DNA of 64,000 bases from CAWBLP01 sp963789495 (GCA_963789495.1 CAWBLP010000004.1:496001-560000), one strand, 5' to 3'. Shown: positions 1 through 8,865, counted from the first letter of the stretch. The notes: generated by a model from the sequence alone, not told the origin. A program made the numbers and translations.

Positions 1-920
1 TCGGCAATGCCCTCCCGCAACGCCGCCTCCATCGCGATCGCCTGCCGCGCCTCCTGATGCCGCACGTCGCAATGCAGGTGGGTGATGTTGGCGACATTGC
101 CGCGGGCATTTGGAAAATTCTCAATCCAGCTGGCGGAGGCGCGGCCATGCGGTTCCGCCTGGCGGGCGATCCGCTCCACCGCCAGGATGATCTCCGCCGT
201 CGCTGCCAGGCTGTCGCGCCGGCGGTCCATCGTGGTCGGCCCGACATGGCTGGGCTCGCCAATCACGGTGAGCTGGAAGTAGCGCGCATGCATCGTGATG
301 ACGACAATGCCGATATCGGTGTTGCCGGCCTCCAGTGCCGGTCCCTGCTCGATATGCGTCTCCAGCCAACAGGACCAGCCACGCGGTGACGGTGCCAGCG
401 GACCGGCCTGCCCGGTCTCCCGCAAGGCCTGGGCCACGCTGGTGCCGTGATCGTCGGTGATCGCCAGGGCCGCTTCCAGTGTCATATCGCCGGCATGCAC
501 GCGACTGCCCATCATCGCCGGGCGGAAGCGGCTGGCTTCCTCGTTGGTCCAGTTCACCAGTTCCAGCGGCGCCCGCGTGCGAACGCCGGCTTCGTGCAGC
601 GCCCGCATGATCTCCAGCCCGGTCAGCACGCCGGAGACACCGTCGAACCGACCGCCCGTCGGCACGGTATCCAGATGGCTGCCGAACGCGACCGCCCCGG
701 CCGCCGGATCGCCGCCGGGGCGGCGCAGGAACATGTTGCCGATGGCATCCTGCTCGTGATGCAGTTGCAGCGGCTCGCACCATTGCAGCAGTTGCGCGCG
801 GGCTGCGGCGTCCTCCAGCGACAGCGCCAGCCGGCAACTGCCGCCTTCCGGTGTTGGGCCGATCTCCGCCATGGCCATCATGGTCTGCCACAGCCGATCG
901 GCATTGATCGTCGGAGTCAT
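1..920 (-). CDS. M20-family Zn-dependent amidohydrolase (allantoate / N-carbamoyl amino acid hydrolase type), 3' end cut by window
   Basis: About 306 N-terminal residues are visible; the C-terminus lies beyond base 1. Seen: the dinuclear-metal motif FGSHLDTVPTGGRFDG, NEEASRFPPAMMGS, HIEQGP and, entering the dimerisation domain, SHVGPTTMDRRRD. These are typical of the allantoate amidohydrolase / hydantoinase-carbamoylase branch of the M20 family, cytoplasmic enzymes that release ammonia or carbamoyl groups from ureido compounds. The ATG at 918-920 overlaps the TGA of the upstream ABC ATPase gene (ATGA), so it is translationally coupled to a peptide-type transporter. This suggests, by inference, that the transporter feeds it an N-carbamoyl or ureido substrate. 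The exact substrate is not readable from sequence. Confidence 0.85.
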   Translation of the reverse strand, partial: MTPTINADRLWQTMMAMAEIGPTPEGGSCRLALSLEDAAARAQLLQWCEPLQLHHEQDAIGNMFLRRPGGDPAAGAVAFGSHLDTVPTGGRFDGVSGVLTGLEIMRALHEAGVRTRAPLELVNWTNEEASRFRPAMMGSRVHAGDMTLEAALAITDDHGTSVAQALRETGQAGPLAPSPRGWSCWLETHIEQGPALEAGNTDIGIVVITMHARYFQLTVIGEPSHVGPTTMDRRRDSLAATAEIILAVERIARQAEPHGRASASWIENFPNARGNVANITHLHCDVRHQEARQAIAMEAALREGIA

Positions 921-1903
921 GTGTCCTCCAGCGGATGGTGACAGGCGAACCCGTGTCCGTCCGGTTCGCTCCAACCCGGAAACGTGGTGCGGCACAGATC
1001 GGTGGCGCGAGAACAACGCGGGTGGAAATGACAGCCTGGCGGCGGTGCCGCGGCGGATGGGATCTCCCCCACGACCCGTGGCAGGACGCCACGCTGGGCC
1101 GGATCCGGGATCGGCGAGGCATCGCGCAGCATCCGCGTGTAGGGGTGGCGCGGTGCGGCGAACACGCGCGCGACCGGCCCCTGCTCCACGATGCGGCCGA
1201 GATACATCACCGCGACCCGGGCGCAGAACCAGCGGATCACCCCCAGATCGTGACTGACGAACACGAAGGATAGATCGCGGCGGGCCTGCAATTCCCGCAG
1301 CAGCAGCAACACCTGCGCCTGCACCGAGACATCGAGCGCCGAGACCGGTTCGTCGGCAACGATCAGTTCCGGTTCCAATGCCAGCGCACGCGCAATACCG
1401 ATCCGCTGTCGCTGGCCGCCGGAAAACTCATGCGGATAGCGATCCAGCGCCGTCTCCGGCAAGCCGACCTCGTGCAGCAGGGCCGCGGCCTGCGCCCGCG
1501 CGGCGCGGCCGCGCGCGATGCCGTGCACGGCCAGCGGCTCTGTCAGGGTCTGGCCGATGGTGCGGCGTGGGTTCAGTGAGGAGTACGGGTCCTGAAAGAT
1601 GATCTGCATGCGGCGGCGCAGGTTGGTCAGCGCGGTCCCGCGCGCCTGGGACACATCGATGGAACCGAAATGCACGCTGCCGGAATTGGGCTCGATCAGG
1701 CGCAGCGCAGCCCGCGCCGCGGTGGATTTGCCGCAGCCGGATTCGCCGACCAGACCGAACGCTTCGCCGGCCTGCACCTGGAAGTCGATCCCATCGACGG
1801 CACGCACGATCGTGGTCACCGGGCGCGGAAACCCTTTGCGCAAGGTGAAATGCTTGACCAGGCCGGCAACCTTCAGGATGGGGACAGCAGCCGGCGGGGT
1901 CAC
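917..1903 (-). CDS. ABC transporter ATP-binding protein, DppF/OppF type
   Basis: 328 aa. Cytoplasmic ATPase subunit of a peptide/nickel-type importer. Seen: Walker A GLVGESGCGKST near residue 53, ABC signature FSGGQRQRIGIARALAL followed by Walker B LIVADEP, the H-loop FVSHDLG, and the C-terminal oligopeptide-transporter extension with a Cys-containing HPRC motif near the end. Last gene of the cassette dppB-dppC-ATPase, with 4-base overlaps on both sides. Only one ATPase is present, while Dpp/Opp systems usually have two (D and F), and no substrate-binding protein lies in the window, so the system is incomplete here or uses components encoded elsewhere. Confidence 0.9.
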   Translation of the reverse strand: MTPPAAVPILKVAGLVKHFTLRKGFPRPVTTIVRAVDGIDFQVQAGEAFGLVGESGCGKSTAARAALRLIEPNSGSVHFGSIDVSQARGTALTNLRRRMQIIFQDPYSSLNPRRTIGQTLTEPLAVHGIARGRAARAQAAALLHEVGLPETALDRYPHEFSGGQRQRIGIARALALEPELIVADEPVSALDVSVQAQVLLLLRELQARRDLSFVFVSHDLGVIRWFCARVAVMYLGRIVEQGPVARVFAAPRHPYTRMLRDASPIPDPAQRGVLPRVVGEIPSAAAPPPGCHFHPRCSRATDLCRTTFPGWSEPDGHGFACHHPLEDT

Positions 1904-2829
1904 GCTTCGCCTCGCAGCTTTGGATCCGAGGCGTCGCGCAGGCCGTCACCCACCATGTTGAGGCCCAGCACCAGGATCAGAATGGCGAGGCCGGGCCAGA
2001 TCGACAGCCAGGGTGCATCGAGGATATTTTCAAATCCTTCGCGCATCATGCCGCCCCAGGTGGCGGTCGGCGGCTTCACCCCCAGGCCGATGAACGACAG
2101 CGACGCCTCGGTGCGCACCGCGGTGGCCATCCAGAGCGAGCCCATCACCAGCACTTCCGACAGGATGTTCGGCAGGATGTGCACGAACAGGATGCGGATG
2201 TGGGAAAACCCGAGCGCGCGGCCGGCCTCGACGAACGCGCGCTCCTTCAGGGACAGCACCGGCGCCCGCGCGATGCGGGCAAATGGCGCGATCGCGGTGA
2301 GTGCGATGGCGAACACCAGGTTGATCAGGTCAGGCCCCAGCAGGGCCACCACAATCAGGCCGAGAATCAGGCTAGGAAACGACAGCAGCACGTCCATGCA
2401 TTGCATGATGAACAGATCGATGCGGCCGCCGATATAGCCGCTGATCATGCCGATGCTGCCGCCGACCGCGATCGCCGCGCTGATCGAGGTCACCGATACC
2501 AGCAACGAGACCCGCGCACCCCAGAGGATCCGCGACAGGACATCGCGGCCAAAGGAATCGGTGCCGAAGACATACTCGCCACCCGGCGGATGCAGGCGAT
2601 CCAGGATGTGCTGGTCGTTCGGGTCGAATGGCGAGAGCCAGGGTGCGAAGACGGCCGCAATGACAACCAGCAGACAGAGAAACGCGCCGATCGAGGTGGC
2701 CGGGTAGGCCAGCAGCAAGCCGACCATGCGCCCGCGCCTGCGCGTGGCGCCCTGACCTTTCGGGTCGACCGGGCGGGGAGGCGTCGCTTCGTCGAGCGGC
2801 GCGGCGACGGTGTTGCCGGTGCCGCTCAT
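1900..2829 (-). CDS. ABC transporter permease, DppC type
   Basis: 309 aa from the ATG at 2827-2829, chosen because it overlaps the dppB stop (ATGA) and gives the usual N-terminal cytoplasmic tail; a longer open frame upstream is only the antisense continuation into dppB. Seen: a hydrophobic first helix after an Arg-rich stretch, the FGTDSFGRDVLSRILWGAR segment characteristic of DppC/OppC, and the EAGRALGFSHIRILFVHILPN EAA loop that contacts the ATPase. Inner-membrane half of the channel, pairing with the DppB-type permease upstream. Confidence 0.9.
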   Translation of the reverse strand: MSGTGNTVAAPLDEATPPRPVDPKGQGATRRRGRMVGLLLAYPATSIGAFLCLLVVIAAVFAPWLSPFDPNDQHILDRLHPPGGEYVFGTDSFGRDVLSRILWGARVSLLVSVTSISAAIAVGGSIGMISGYIGGRIDLFIMQCMDVLLSFPSLILGLIVVALLGPDLINLVFAIALTAIAPFARIARAPVLSLKERAFVEAGRALGFSHIRILFVHILPNILSEVLVMGSLWMATAVRTEASLSFIGLGVKPPTATWGGMMREGFENILDAPWLSIWPGLAILILVLGLNMVGDGLRDASDPKLRGEA

Positions 2830-3764
2830 TGCTTCACCCGTGGGTCGATGATGCCGTAGGTCAGGTCGGTGATCAGATTCACCACGACGATCAGGAAGCA
2901 GTAGATCACCATCAGTCCCTGCAGCATCGTGTAGTCCCGCTGGTTCAGGGCACCGACGATGATCTTGCCGAGGCCCGGGCGGTTGAACACGATCTCGGTG
3001 AGCACGGAATTGCCGAGCAGGATGCCGATATAGAGTCCAACGACGGTGACGACGGGCATGGCGGCGTTGCGCAGGCCGTGTCGCCAGACCACGCGCCGCC
3101 ATGGCACGCCTTTGGCGCGTGCGGTGCGGATATAGTCCTCGCCCAGCACCGACAGCATCGCGCTGCGCGTCACCCGTGTGATGTAGGCCGCCATGATCAG
3201 GCCGAGCGTGCTGGCCGGCAGCACGAGCTTGTTCAGGCGGTCGAGCGGGTCGTCCAGCCTTGCGTTGCCGATCACCGGAAACAGCCGCCAATGCAGCGCG
3301 AACACGAGCAGGACAAAAATGCCGGAGACGAACACGGGAAACGACAGGCCGATCAGCGACAGCAGGCGCGCTGCGTAATCGATGAAGCGATTGCGGTGCA
3401 GCGCGGCCCAGATGCCGGCGGGCACGCCAACCAGGGACCCCACCAGCAGCGAGGCGAGCGTCAGGTCGAGGGTATGCGGCAGCACGGCGGCCACGTCGGT
3501 CACGATCGGCCGGCCGGTTACCATGGAGTTGCCGAAGTCACCGGACAGCGATCGGCCGAGGAACTCGATATACTGGGACCATAGCGGCTGATCGAGGCCA
3601 AGCTTCGCCCGAAGCGCGGCGAGGGACGCTGGTGTGGCCTGGTCGCCCAGGATGACGATGGCGGGATCACCGGGGACGATGCGGACGATGACGAACACCA
3701 GCGTGAGCACCGCCAGCAAGGTTGGCACCGCGGCGAGCAGGCGCCGGACGACATAGAAGATCAT
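2826..3764 (-). CDS. ABC transporter permease, DppB type
   Basis: 312 aa integral membrane protein. Seen: N-terminal helix beginning MIFYVVRRLLAAVPTLLAVL, the LGLDQPLWSQYIEFLGRSL segment and GDFGNSM typical of DppB/OppB, and the EAA loop TARAKGVPWRRVVWRHGLRN. First gene of the cassette; its stop overlaps the start of the dppC-type gene by four bases. A periplasmic binding-protein gene would normally precede it, but the roughly 310 bases upstream contain none. Confidence 0.9.
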   Translation of the reverse strand: MIFYVVRRLLAAVPTLLAVLTLVFVIVRIVPGDPAIVILGDQATPASLAALRAKLGLDQPLWSQYIEFLGRSLSGDFGNSMVTGRPIVTDVAAVLPHTLDLTLASLLVGSLVGVPAGIWAALHRNRFIDYAARLLSLIGLSFPVFVSGIFVLLVFALHWRLFPVIGNARLDDPLDRLNKLVLPASTLGLIMAAYITRVTRSAMLSVLGEDYIRTARAKGVPWRRVVWRHGLRNAAMPVVTVVGLYIGILLGNSVLTEIVFNRPGLGKIIVGALNQRDYTMLQGLMVIYCFLIVVVNLITDLTYGIIDPRVKQ

Positions 3765-4074
3765 GCCTGGCCACGCATCGGCGGGCGCGCGGCTCCGGCC
3801 GCGTGCGTGCTGGCTTCAAGCAGCCGGACACACGGCGTGCGACGGGGTGATCCGCCGGTGCTGCGTGACAGCGTTCTGTTCGCGGCGTCTGTCGTGTCTC
3901 GGGTGGCACAGTTGTTCACCGGCTCAATCATCCCCTCCCGCCAAACCGGCACCATGCGCGCGATCCGCCATCCGTGCAGCAGGAACCGGTGGAATCCCTG
4001 TCAGGACGCCACCGGCGCCTGCCCCTTTATCCCCGCCCGGTTCATCCGACGTGCCGGCACTTGGCTGGACGCGC
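3765..4074. other. Intergenic region without recognised gene
   Basis: About 310 bases between the start of the dppB-type gene and the 3' end of the SDR gene. It must contain the ABC cassette promoter (minus strand), but I could not pick out a convincing -35/-10 pair. Open frames here have no recognisable protein features. Confidence 0.4.
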
Positions 4075-4821
4075 TCACAATAGCTGCCCGCCATCCACTG
4101 CGATGGTCTGGCCGGTCACCCATGACGCGAGCGGCGAGGCCAGGAACAGCACAACATTGGCGACCTCCTCGGGCAGGCCGAGGCGGCCGAACGGGATGGC
4201 ACGCAGCACGGCGTCGTACAGCTTGGGAGCTTCGGTCTTCCGCCGGTCCCATACGCCGCCCGGAAACTCGATCGAGCCGGGCGCGATGCAGTTCACCCGA
4301 ATGCCGTCCCTTGCATACATCGCCGCCTGGGTACCGGTATAATGGATCACCGCTGCCTTGATCGCGCCGTAAGGCGGTTGGCGTGCGGCTGTGTGCATCG
4401 CGGCGATGGATGAGGTGTTCACCACGCTGCCCTTGCTGTCCTTCAACGACGGTAACGCGGCCTGGGTGGCGTGCACGATCGCCATCATGTCTACCGCCAT
4501 GCTGGACATCCAGCCTTGCTCGTCATCGCTGGAGCCAAAAGCGGAGGCATTGTTCACCAGCAGATCGATCCCGCCGAGCGCCGCGGCGGCGTCGGTGATG
4601 TAGCGTCGGATCGCGTCGGCGTTCGCCAGATCGCAGGATGCGGCATGCGCCGTGTGGCCGAACGCGGCGATCTCGCTGCGTGTTTTCTCCAGGGTCTCGG
4701 CACCACGGGCACAGATCGACACGGCACCGCCGGCCTGTGCAAAACCCAGGGCAATGGCGCGGCCAATGCCGCGGCTGCCGCCGCAGATCACGGCGCGTTT
4801 GCCGGTGAAGTCGAATGTCAT
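4075..4821 (-). CDS. Short-chain dehydrogenase/reductase (SDR)
   Basis: 248 aa, the usual length for a classical SDR. Seen: N-terminal Rossmann motif CGGSRGIGRAIALGFA (TGxxxGxG type with Cys in place of Thr), NNASAF (NNAG-type motif), catalytic Ser in NTSSIA, the catalytic Tyr-Lys pair in YGAIKAAV, and the C-terminal GQTIAVDGGQLL. It is expected to carry out NAD(P)(H)-dependent oxidoreduction of an alcohol or ketone; the substrate cannot be told. It stands alone: upstream ahcY is divergent and downstream is the peptide transporter. Confidence 0.85.
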   Translation of the reverse strand: MTFDFTGKRAVICGGSRGIGRAIALGFAQAGGAVSICARGAETLEKTRSEIAAFGHTAHAASCDLANADAIRRYITDAAAALGGIDLLVNNASAFGSSDDEQGWMSSMAVDMMAIVHATQAALPSLKDSKGSVVNTSSIAAMHTAARQPPYGAIKAAVIHYTGTQAAMYARDGIRVNCIAPGSIEFPGGVWDRRKTEAPKLYDAVLRAIPFGRLGLPEEVANVVLFLASPLASWVTGQTIAVDGGQLL

Positions 4822-5088
4822 GAGACCCTCCCGTGGATGCGGGGGTGAGTTTCGACCATCCTGGCGATAGGCGCCACCGGGGATGCAGCGCGGACAGGCG
4901 GAGGCAACGCCCCCTCGTCATACTCAGGTAATCGCAGCCGGTTCGGGGAGCTCCGCCCGCGAGCCCGTACGTGGTGACCCCTACCGCCCACCACCGGTCG
5001 GCCCACGGGCTTGCTGCGAATCGCCTGACGGTTCGCGCGCCTCGTGCCGCGGACCTTGCCCGTGCCGCGCCATAGCAGCATTGCAAAC

Positions 5089-5109
5089 ATGCAGATATCT
5101 TTATATATC
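5089..5109 (+). promoter_or_regulatory. Candidate SAH/methionine-regulator operator upstream of ahcY
   Basis: An AT-rich island in GC-rich surroundings, 28 bases before the ahcY start: GATAT (5094-5098), six bases, ATATC (5105-5109), with an overlapping run AGATATCTTTATAT. ArsR-family SahR-type regulators of the methionine cycle in Proteobacteria bind AT-rich palindromes of this kind; I recall the general form rather than an exact consensus, so this is a candidate only. It could instead be a -10 region. Confidence 0.35.
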
Positions 5110-5137
5110 GGCGTTATCAAACAAGGAGCGCCTCGAT

Positions 5138-6445
5138 ATGGCCGCAACACCGACCCCGCAGGACTTCAAGGTCAAGGACATCGCGCTGGCTGACTGGGGC
5201 CGCAAAGAGATCGCCATGGCCGAAGATGAGATGCCGGGCCTGATGGCCATCCGCGCCGACTTTGGTCGCGACAAGCCGCTAAAGGGGGCGCGCATCGCCG
5301 GCTGCCTGCACATGACCGTGCAGACAGCGGTGCTGATCGAAACCCTCACCACGCTCGGTGCCACCGTGCGCTGGTCGTCCTGCAACATCTTCTCGACGCA
5401 GGACCATGCCGCTTCGGCCATGGCCGCCGTTGGCGTCCCCGTCTTTGCCTGGAAAGGCATGAGCGAGGAGGAGTTCTGGTGGTGCATCGAGCAGACCGTT
5501 CGCGGCCCGGACGGCTGGACCCCCAACCTGATCCTGGATGATGGCGGCGATCTGACGCTGCTGATGCACCAGAAATACCCGGACATGCTGAAGGACGTGC
5601 GGGGCGTCTCGGAGGAGACCACCACCGGGGTGCATCGGCTGCGTGACATGGCGCGCGACGGCAAGCTGCTGACCCCCGCGATCAACGTCAACGACAGCGT
5701 GACCAAGTCCAAGTTCGACAACCTGTATGGCTGTCGGGAATCGCTGGTGGACGGCATCCGCCGCGGCACCGACGTGATGATGGCCGGCAAGATCGCCGTG
5801 GTGAACGGCTTCGGCGATGTGGGCAAAGGCTCCGCCGCCAGCCTGCGCAATGCCGGCTGCCGCGTGATGGTGACCGAAATCGACCCGATCTGCGCGTTGC
5901 AGGCGGCGATGGAGGGTTATCAGGTGGTGACCATGGACGATGCCGCACCGACCGCGGATATCTTCGTAACCGCCACCGGCAACGTTGATGTCATCACCAT
6001 CGAGCATATGCGGGCCATGAAGCACCGCGCCATCGTGTGCAACATTGGCCACTTCAACTCCGAGATACAGATCGACGCGCTGCGCAACTACACCTGGGAA
6101 AATGTGAAGCCGCAGGTGGATGAAGTCGTGTTTCCGGACGGTAAGCGGTTGATCGTGCTGTCGGAAGGCCGCCTGGTGAACCTGGGCAACGCGACCGGCC
6201 ACCCCAGCTTCGTGATGAGTGCAAGCTTCAGCAACCAGGTGCTGGCGCAGATCGAGCTGTTCACCGCTCCGGCCGGCAAGTACGAGCATCAGGTCTACAC
6301 CTTGCCGAAGCATCTCGATGAGAAGGTGGCGGCGTTCCACCTGGCGAAAGTTGGGGCGACACTCACGAAACTGTCACCCAAGCAGGCGGAATACATTGGC
6401 GTCGGTGCAGCCGGCCCATTCAAGCACGACGAGTACCGTTACTAA
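5138..6445 (+). CDS. ahcY: Adenosylhomocysteinase (S-adenosyl-L-homocysteine hydrolase)
   Basis: 435 aa cytoplasmic NAD-dependent enzyme that splits S-adenosylhomocysteine to adenosine and homocysteine, sustaining SAM-dependent methylation. The ATG at 5138 was chosen for its AGGAG ribosome site (5124-5128) and because the protein then begins just before FKVKDIALADWGRKEI, as in the family; the open frame runs further upstream without family similarity. Seen: CLHMTVQTAVLIETL, NVNDSVTKSKFDN with the substrate-binding Lys, NAD motif VVNGFGDVGKGSA, CNIGHFNSEI, and C-terminal KHDEYRY. SAH is also a product of the ArsM methyltransferase encoded at 16616. Confidence 0.97.
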   Translation: MAATPTPQDFKVKDIALADWGRKEIAMAEDEMPGLMAIRADFGRDKPLKGARIAGCLHMTVQTAVLIETLTTLGATVRWSSCNIFSTQDHAASAMAAVGVPVFAWKGMSEEEFWWCIEQTVRGPDGWTPNLILDDGGDLTLLMHQKYPDMLKDVRGVSEETTTGVHRLRDMARDGKLLTPAINVNDSVTKSKFDNLYGCRESLVDGIRRGTDVMMAGKIAVVNGFGDVGKGSAASLRNAGCRVMVTEIDPICALQAAMEGYQVVTMDDAAPTADIFVTATGNVDVITIEHMRAMKHRAIVCNIGHFNSEIQIDALRNYTWENVKPQVDEVVFPDGKRLIVLSEGRLVNLGNATGHPSFVMSASFSNQVLAQIELFTAPAGKYEHQVYTLPKHLDEKVAAFHLAKVGATLTKLSPKQAEYIGVGAAGPFKHDEYRY

Positions 6446-6577
6446 CTATCTCGATTGACCGACAATTCACCACACTGTCATCGCGAGACAGTGGCGAACT
6501 TGCCGGGCTGCCATTAATTCGGTGGCGCCGCCGCAGACAAAATCCGGTAGCGGCGGCGCCATCTGCGAGGCAGACCA

Positions 6578-6799
6578 ATGCCGTTCGATGCCAGTCCGCT
6601 CAGCTATCCGCGCACGCAGGCCGTACGCCAGGTGTTGGCCGGCCTGAGTGACACACGGGCAATTGCCGACCTGCTGTTTCTGGAAGCCTGGGTCCTTTAC
6701 GCTCCCAGCGATCTCGCGGCCAGTTTGCGCGCCAGCCAGATCCGCCGCGCCAACCCTGTCCTGGTCAGCGCCATCCAGCAGGAACTCGCTGCCGGCTAA
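6578..6799 (+). CDS. Small hypothetical protein (73 aa), stop codon hit by IS insertion
   Basis: 73 aa, start ATG at 6578 with a weak upstream GAGGCAGA. Predicted mostly helical (VRQVLAGLSDTRAIADLLFLEAW and a C-terminal helix ending QQELAAG); no domain recognised. The IS630-type element is inserted at the TA of its stop: the present stop TAA uses the duplicated TA plus the first IS base, and removing the element restores GGC-TAG, also a stop. The protein sequence is therefore unchanged by the insertion. Whether the gene is expressed cannot be judged. Confidence 0.5.
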   Translation: MPFDASPLSYPRTQAVRQVLAGLSDTRAIADLLFLEAWVLYAPSDLAASLRASQIRRANPVLVSAIQQELAAG

Positions 6800-7862
6800 G
6801 CAGAGATTCGTTGGTTGCCCAACGGAAGTGGCGCTCGGTCCTGATTGAGCGCACTCACGGCTTGGTGGATCGCCCCATTGAGTTGCTCGGGATCGGCGAA
6901 GGTCTGATGGGCGAGATGATGCGCCTTAAGGTCCCGCCAGAGGCCTTCGATGTCATTGAGCTCTGGCGCATACTTAGGGAGCCACTCGACGGTGAGCCAA
7001 TGGGCACGGGCGGCGAGCGCTGCCCGGGAGAGTTTGCTGGTGTGGATTGGACCATTGTCCTCGACCAGAACCACCGGTTTGACAGGCTGTCCGGGCTTGG
7101 GCCCGTAGAGCCGGTCCAGTTGTTCGAGATGGGCGATGAAGTCGCTGCTGCGCTTGGTCGGACTGGTGTGCACGATGAGCTGGCGCGTGACGTGATCGAA
7201 CGAACCCACCATCGCCACCTTCCTGGCTTGTCCTGGCGCAGGAACACGTAAATCAGCGCCTGCCTTCGCCCAGACCCGGGCGAGATAGGGATGCGTCAGC
7301 GCCTCGCTCTCGTCGCCGTAAAGCAAAACGATGTCGCCAGCGGTGGCCTGCTGTTTGCGCAGTTGCAGGCGCAGACCAACCCGCTCGACATCGGCGGCAA
7401 CCTGGCGCCCCTTCAGCGTGTGCCGCGGACGCCGCCAGCGGAACTTTTTTTGCGCAGAGCCTTGGACAATTGCGAGCGGCTGATACGCACGCCCTCGCGG
7501 TTTTCGATTTCGGCGCGCAACCGGGGAATGGTCCAGTTGTGCCGATCCGCCACAGGTTCCTCGAGGAGCGGCACCGCAACACGCAGGGCTGCCTCGCTCT
7601 TCATCGGTGCCGGCCCGGGTGCGACGGTGGCCTTCAAGGCCGCGATACCGCCACGCATGAAGTCGCTCCGCCACAGGCGGACCGTGTCCTCGCGCACGCC
7701 AAATGCCTCGGCAATCCGCGCGCTGGTCCAGCCAGCCAATGTCAGACGAACGGCTCGGGCGCGGTCTGCCTCGCCACGATCACGCGAACCGGCGAGCGCC
7801 ACCAGAGCCGCTTGTTGCTCTTCGCTCGCTGAAAGGGGCGATCTGCCCGTCATGTCCTGCAC
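6796..7862 (-). CDS. IS630-family transposase, two overlapping frames joined by a -1 frameshift
   Basis: Frame A (start 7862) encodes the N-terminal helix-turn-helix part (LTLAGWTSARIAEAFGVRE near residue 60). Frame B, ending at 6796, encodes the DDE catalytic part: LLYGDESEALTHPYLARVWA, LVEDNGPIHTSK and LPKYAPELNDIEGLWRDLK, which hold the catalytic D, D and E. The frames meet at seven consecutive A on the coding strand (7445-7451), where Lys tRNA on AAA can slip back one base; many IS630 members use such programmed slippage. The frame-B stop TAG is made of the TA target duplication plus a host base, so its length depends on the insertion site. Confidence 0.85.
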
Positions 7863-7929
7863 CCTGCGAATCGGTGCCGGCAGCGAATCGTACCTACCAT
7901 CCGTTGGTCAAGCTGGCGGATTCTGCTTA
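6797..7929. mobile_element. IS630-family insertion sequence with TA target duplication
   Basis: Element proper is about 6799-7927 (1129 bp), flanked by TA at 6797-6798 and 7928-7929, the target duplication expected for IS630/Tc1-type transposition. Ends are imperfect inverted repeats: the left end starts AGCAGAGATTCG and the right end, read on the other strand, AGCAGAATCCGCC; including the TA and one flanking base on each side CTAAGCAGA is shared. It carries one transposase gene in two frames (minus strand). The element looks complete. Confidence 0.85.
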
Positions 7930-8052
7930 GGGTTGCTGAGCCCAGCGTCGCGGGCGTCTCGTCGAGGCGAGGGGCCCCTCACAGGGTGACCCAGATCAAA
8001 ACGCGGCATGTGGGCTGCACGCTCCCCGCCGAGCTCCTCGCAAGCGGAGGGG

Positions 8053-8211
8053 AAAGCTTCTCCTTGGCGCGCGCTTATCTGATGCCGATGGGGCTCGATC
8101 CTGCCGTCTCCACTGGAACGATCGGGTCGCCCAGCACGCGCCGCATGCTCTTACGGGGATAGATGCCTGGTCATGTCCGGCCCCGACACAAACCGGACGT
8201 GCCCACCCCGC
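8053..8211. repeat. Dispersed intergenic repeat, copy 1 (mosaic with 35840-36058)
   Basis: Block 1 (8053-8082, from GGGAAAGCTTCTCCTTGG) matches 35840-35870 in the same orientation. Block 2 (about 8105-8151, containing GGAACGATCGGGTCGCCC) matches 35910-35953 on the opposite strand. Block 3 (8191-8205, AACCGGACGTGCCCA) matches 36044-36058 in the same orientation. The gap 7931-8467 between the IS and flgB contains no convincing gene; it should hold the flagellar promoter, which I could not identify. Confidence 0.7.
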
Positions 8212-8467
8212 CAATTTGCCGCGCATGGGAAGGCTCGAAACCCACAACATCGTCTCACGCAGCCAGGGACAGCCTTGACGGCAAGCCTGCGCCGACCATG
8301 ATCGGGCGCCGATTGCCCCAGGATCGATGCAAAGCCATCGGATCGCCAGGGTTTTGTGCGTCCTCCGGCTGGGCATTTCTGCCGCAACACTGCCTGAACT
8401 GCCGATTTCGTCGGTTTTTTCGCCGTCGGTTAATCTTGTGTTCAACCCTTGTGCCTAGCGTGCCGGC

Positions 8468-8857
8468 ATGGACGTGCGGCACATCAATCTGTTCGACCTG
8501 GCGGAGCAGCGACTTGCCTGGACCGCACGCCGGCAGGCGCTGCTGGCGCAGAACATTGCCAACGTATCGACGCCCGGCTTCGTGCCCAGGGATCTACCTT
8601 CCTTCGCCAAGACGCTGGATCAGGTTGGGGCGCATCTCACGCGTACCCGGCCTAACCACATGGCCGGCGCTGCCGCTGGATCGCTGCTCTCGGACATGGC
8701 TGCGCAACCCGCGGAGCGGACGGCGGACGGCAATGGAGTGGTGCTGGACGATCAGCTCACCAAGGTCGCCGACACGGAAACCACCCAGACATTGGTGACG
8801 TCGATCTATCGCAAATACCTCACGCTGTTCAATCTTGCACTGGGTCGGACGCAGTAG
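8468..8857 (+). CDS. flgB: Flagellar basal-body rod protein FlgB
   Basis: 129 aa, normal FlgB length. Seen: the N-terminal rod signature AQNIANVSTPGFVPRDL and a C-terminal helix with TSIYRKYLTLFNLALGR. FlgB is a proximal rod subunit exported by the flagellar type III apparatus. First gene of flgB-flgC-fliE-fliQ-fliR-flhB, an order common in alphaproteobacteria. Start ATG 8468 aligns with the usual MDVRHINLFDLAEQRLAW-like beginning; no strong ribosome site is visible. Confidence 0.93.
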   Translation: MDVRHINLFDLAEQRLAWTARRQALLAQNIANVSTPGFVPRDLPSFAKTLDQVGAHLTRTRPNHMAGAAAGSLLSDMAAQPAERTADGNGVVLDDQLTKVADTETTQTLVTSIYRKYLTLFNLALGRTQ

Positions 8858-8865
8858 GTGAAACC

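Noticed and set aside
4822..5137. SAH or SAM riboswitch ahead of ahcY
   Set aside because: I looked for the conserved SAH-riboswitch core and could not find it; only the AT-rich palindrome stands out.
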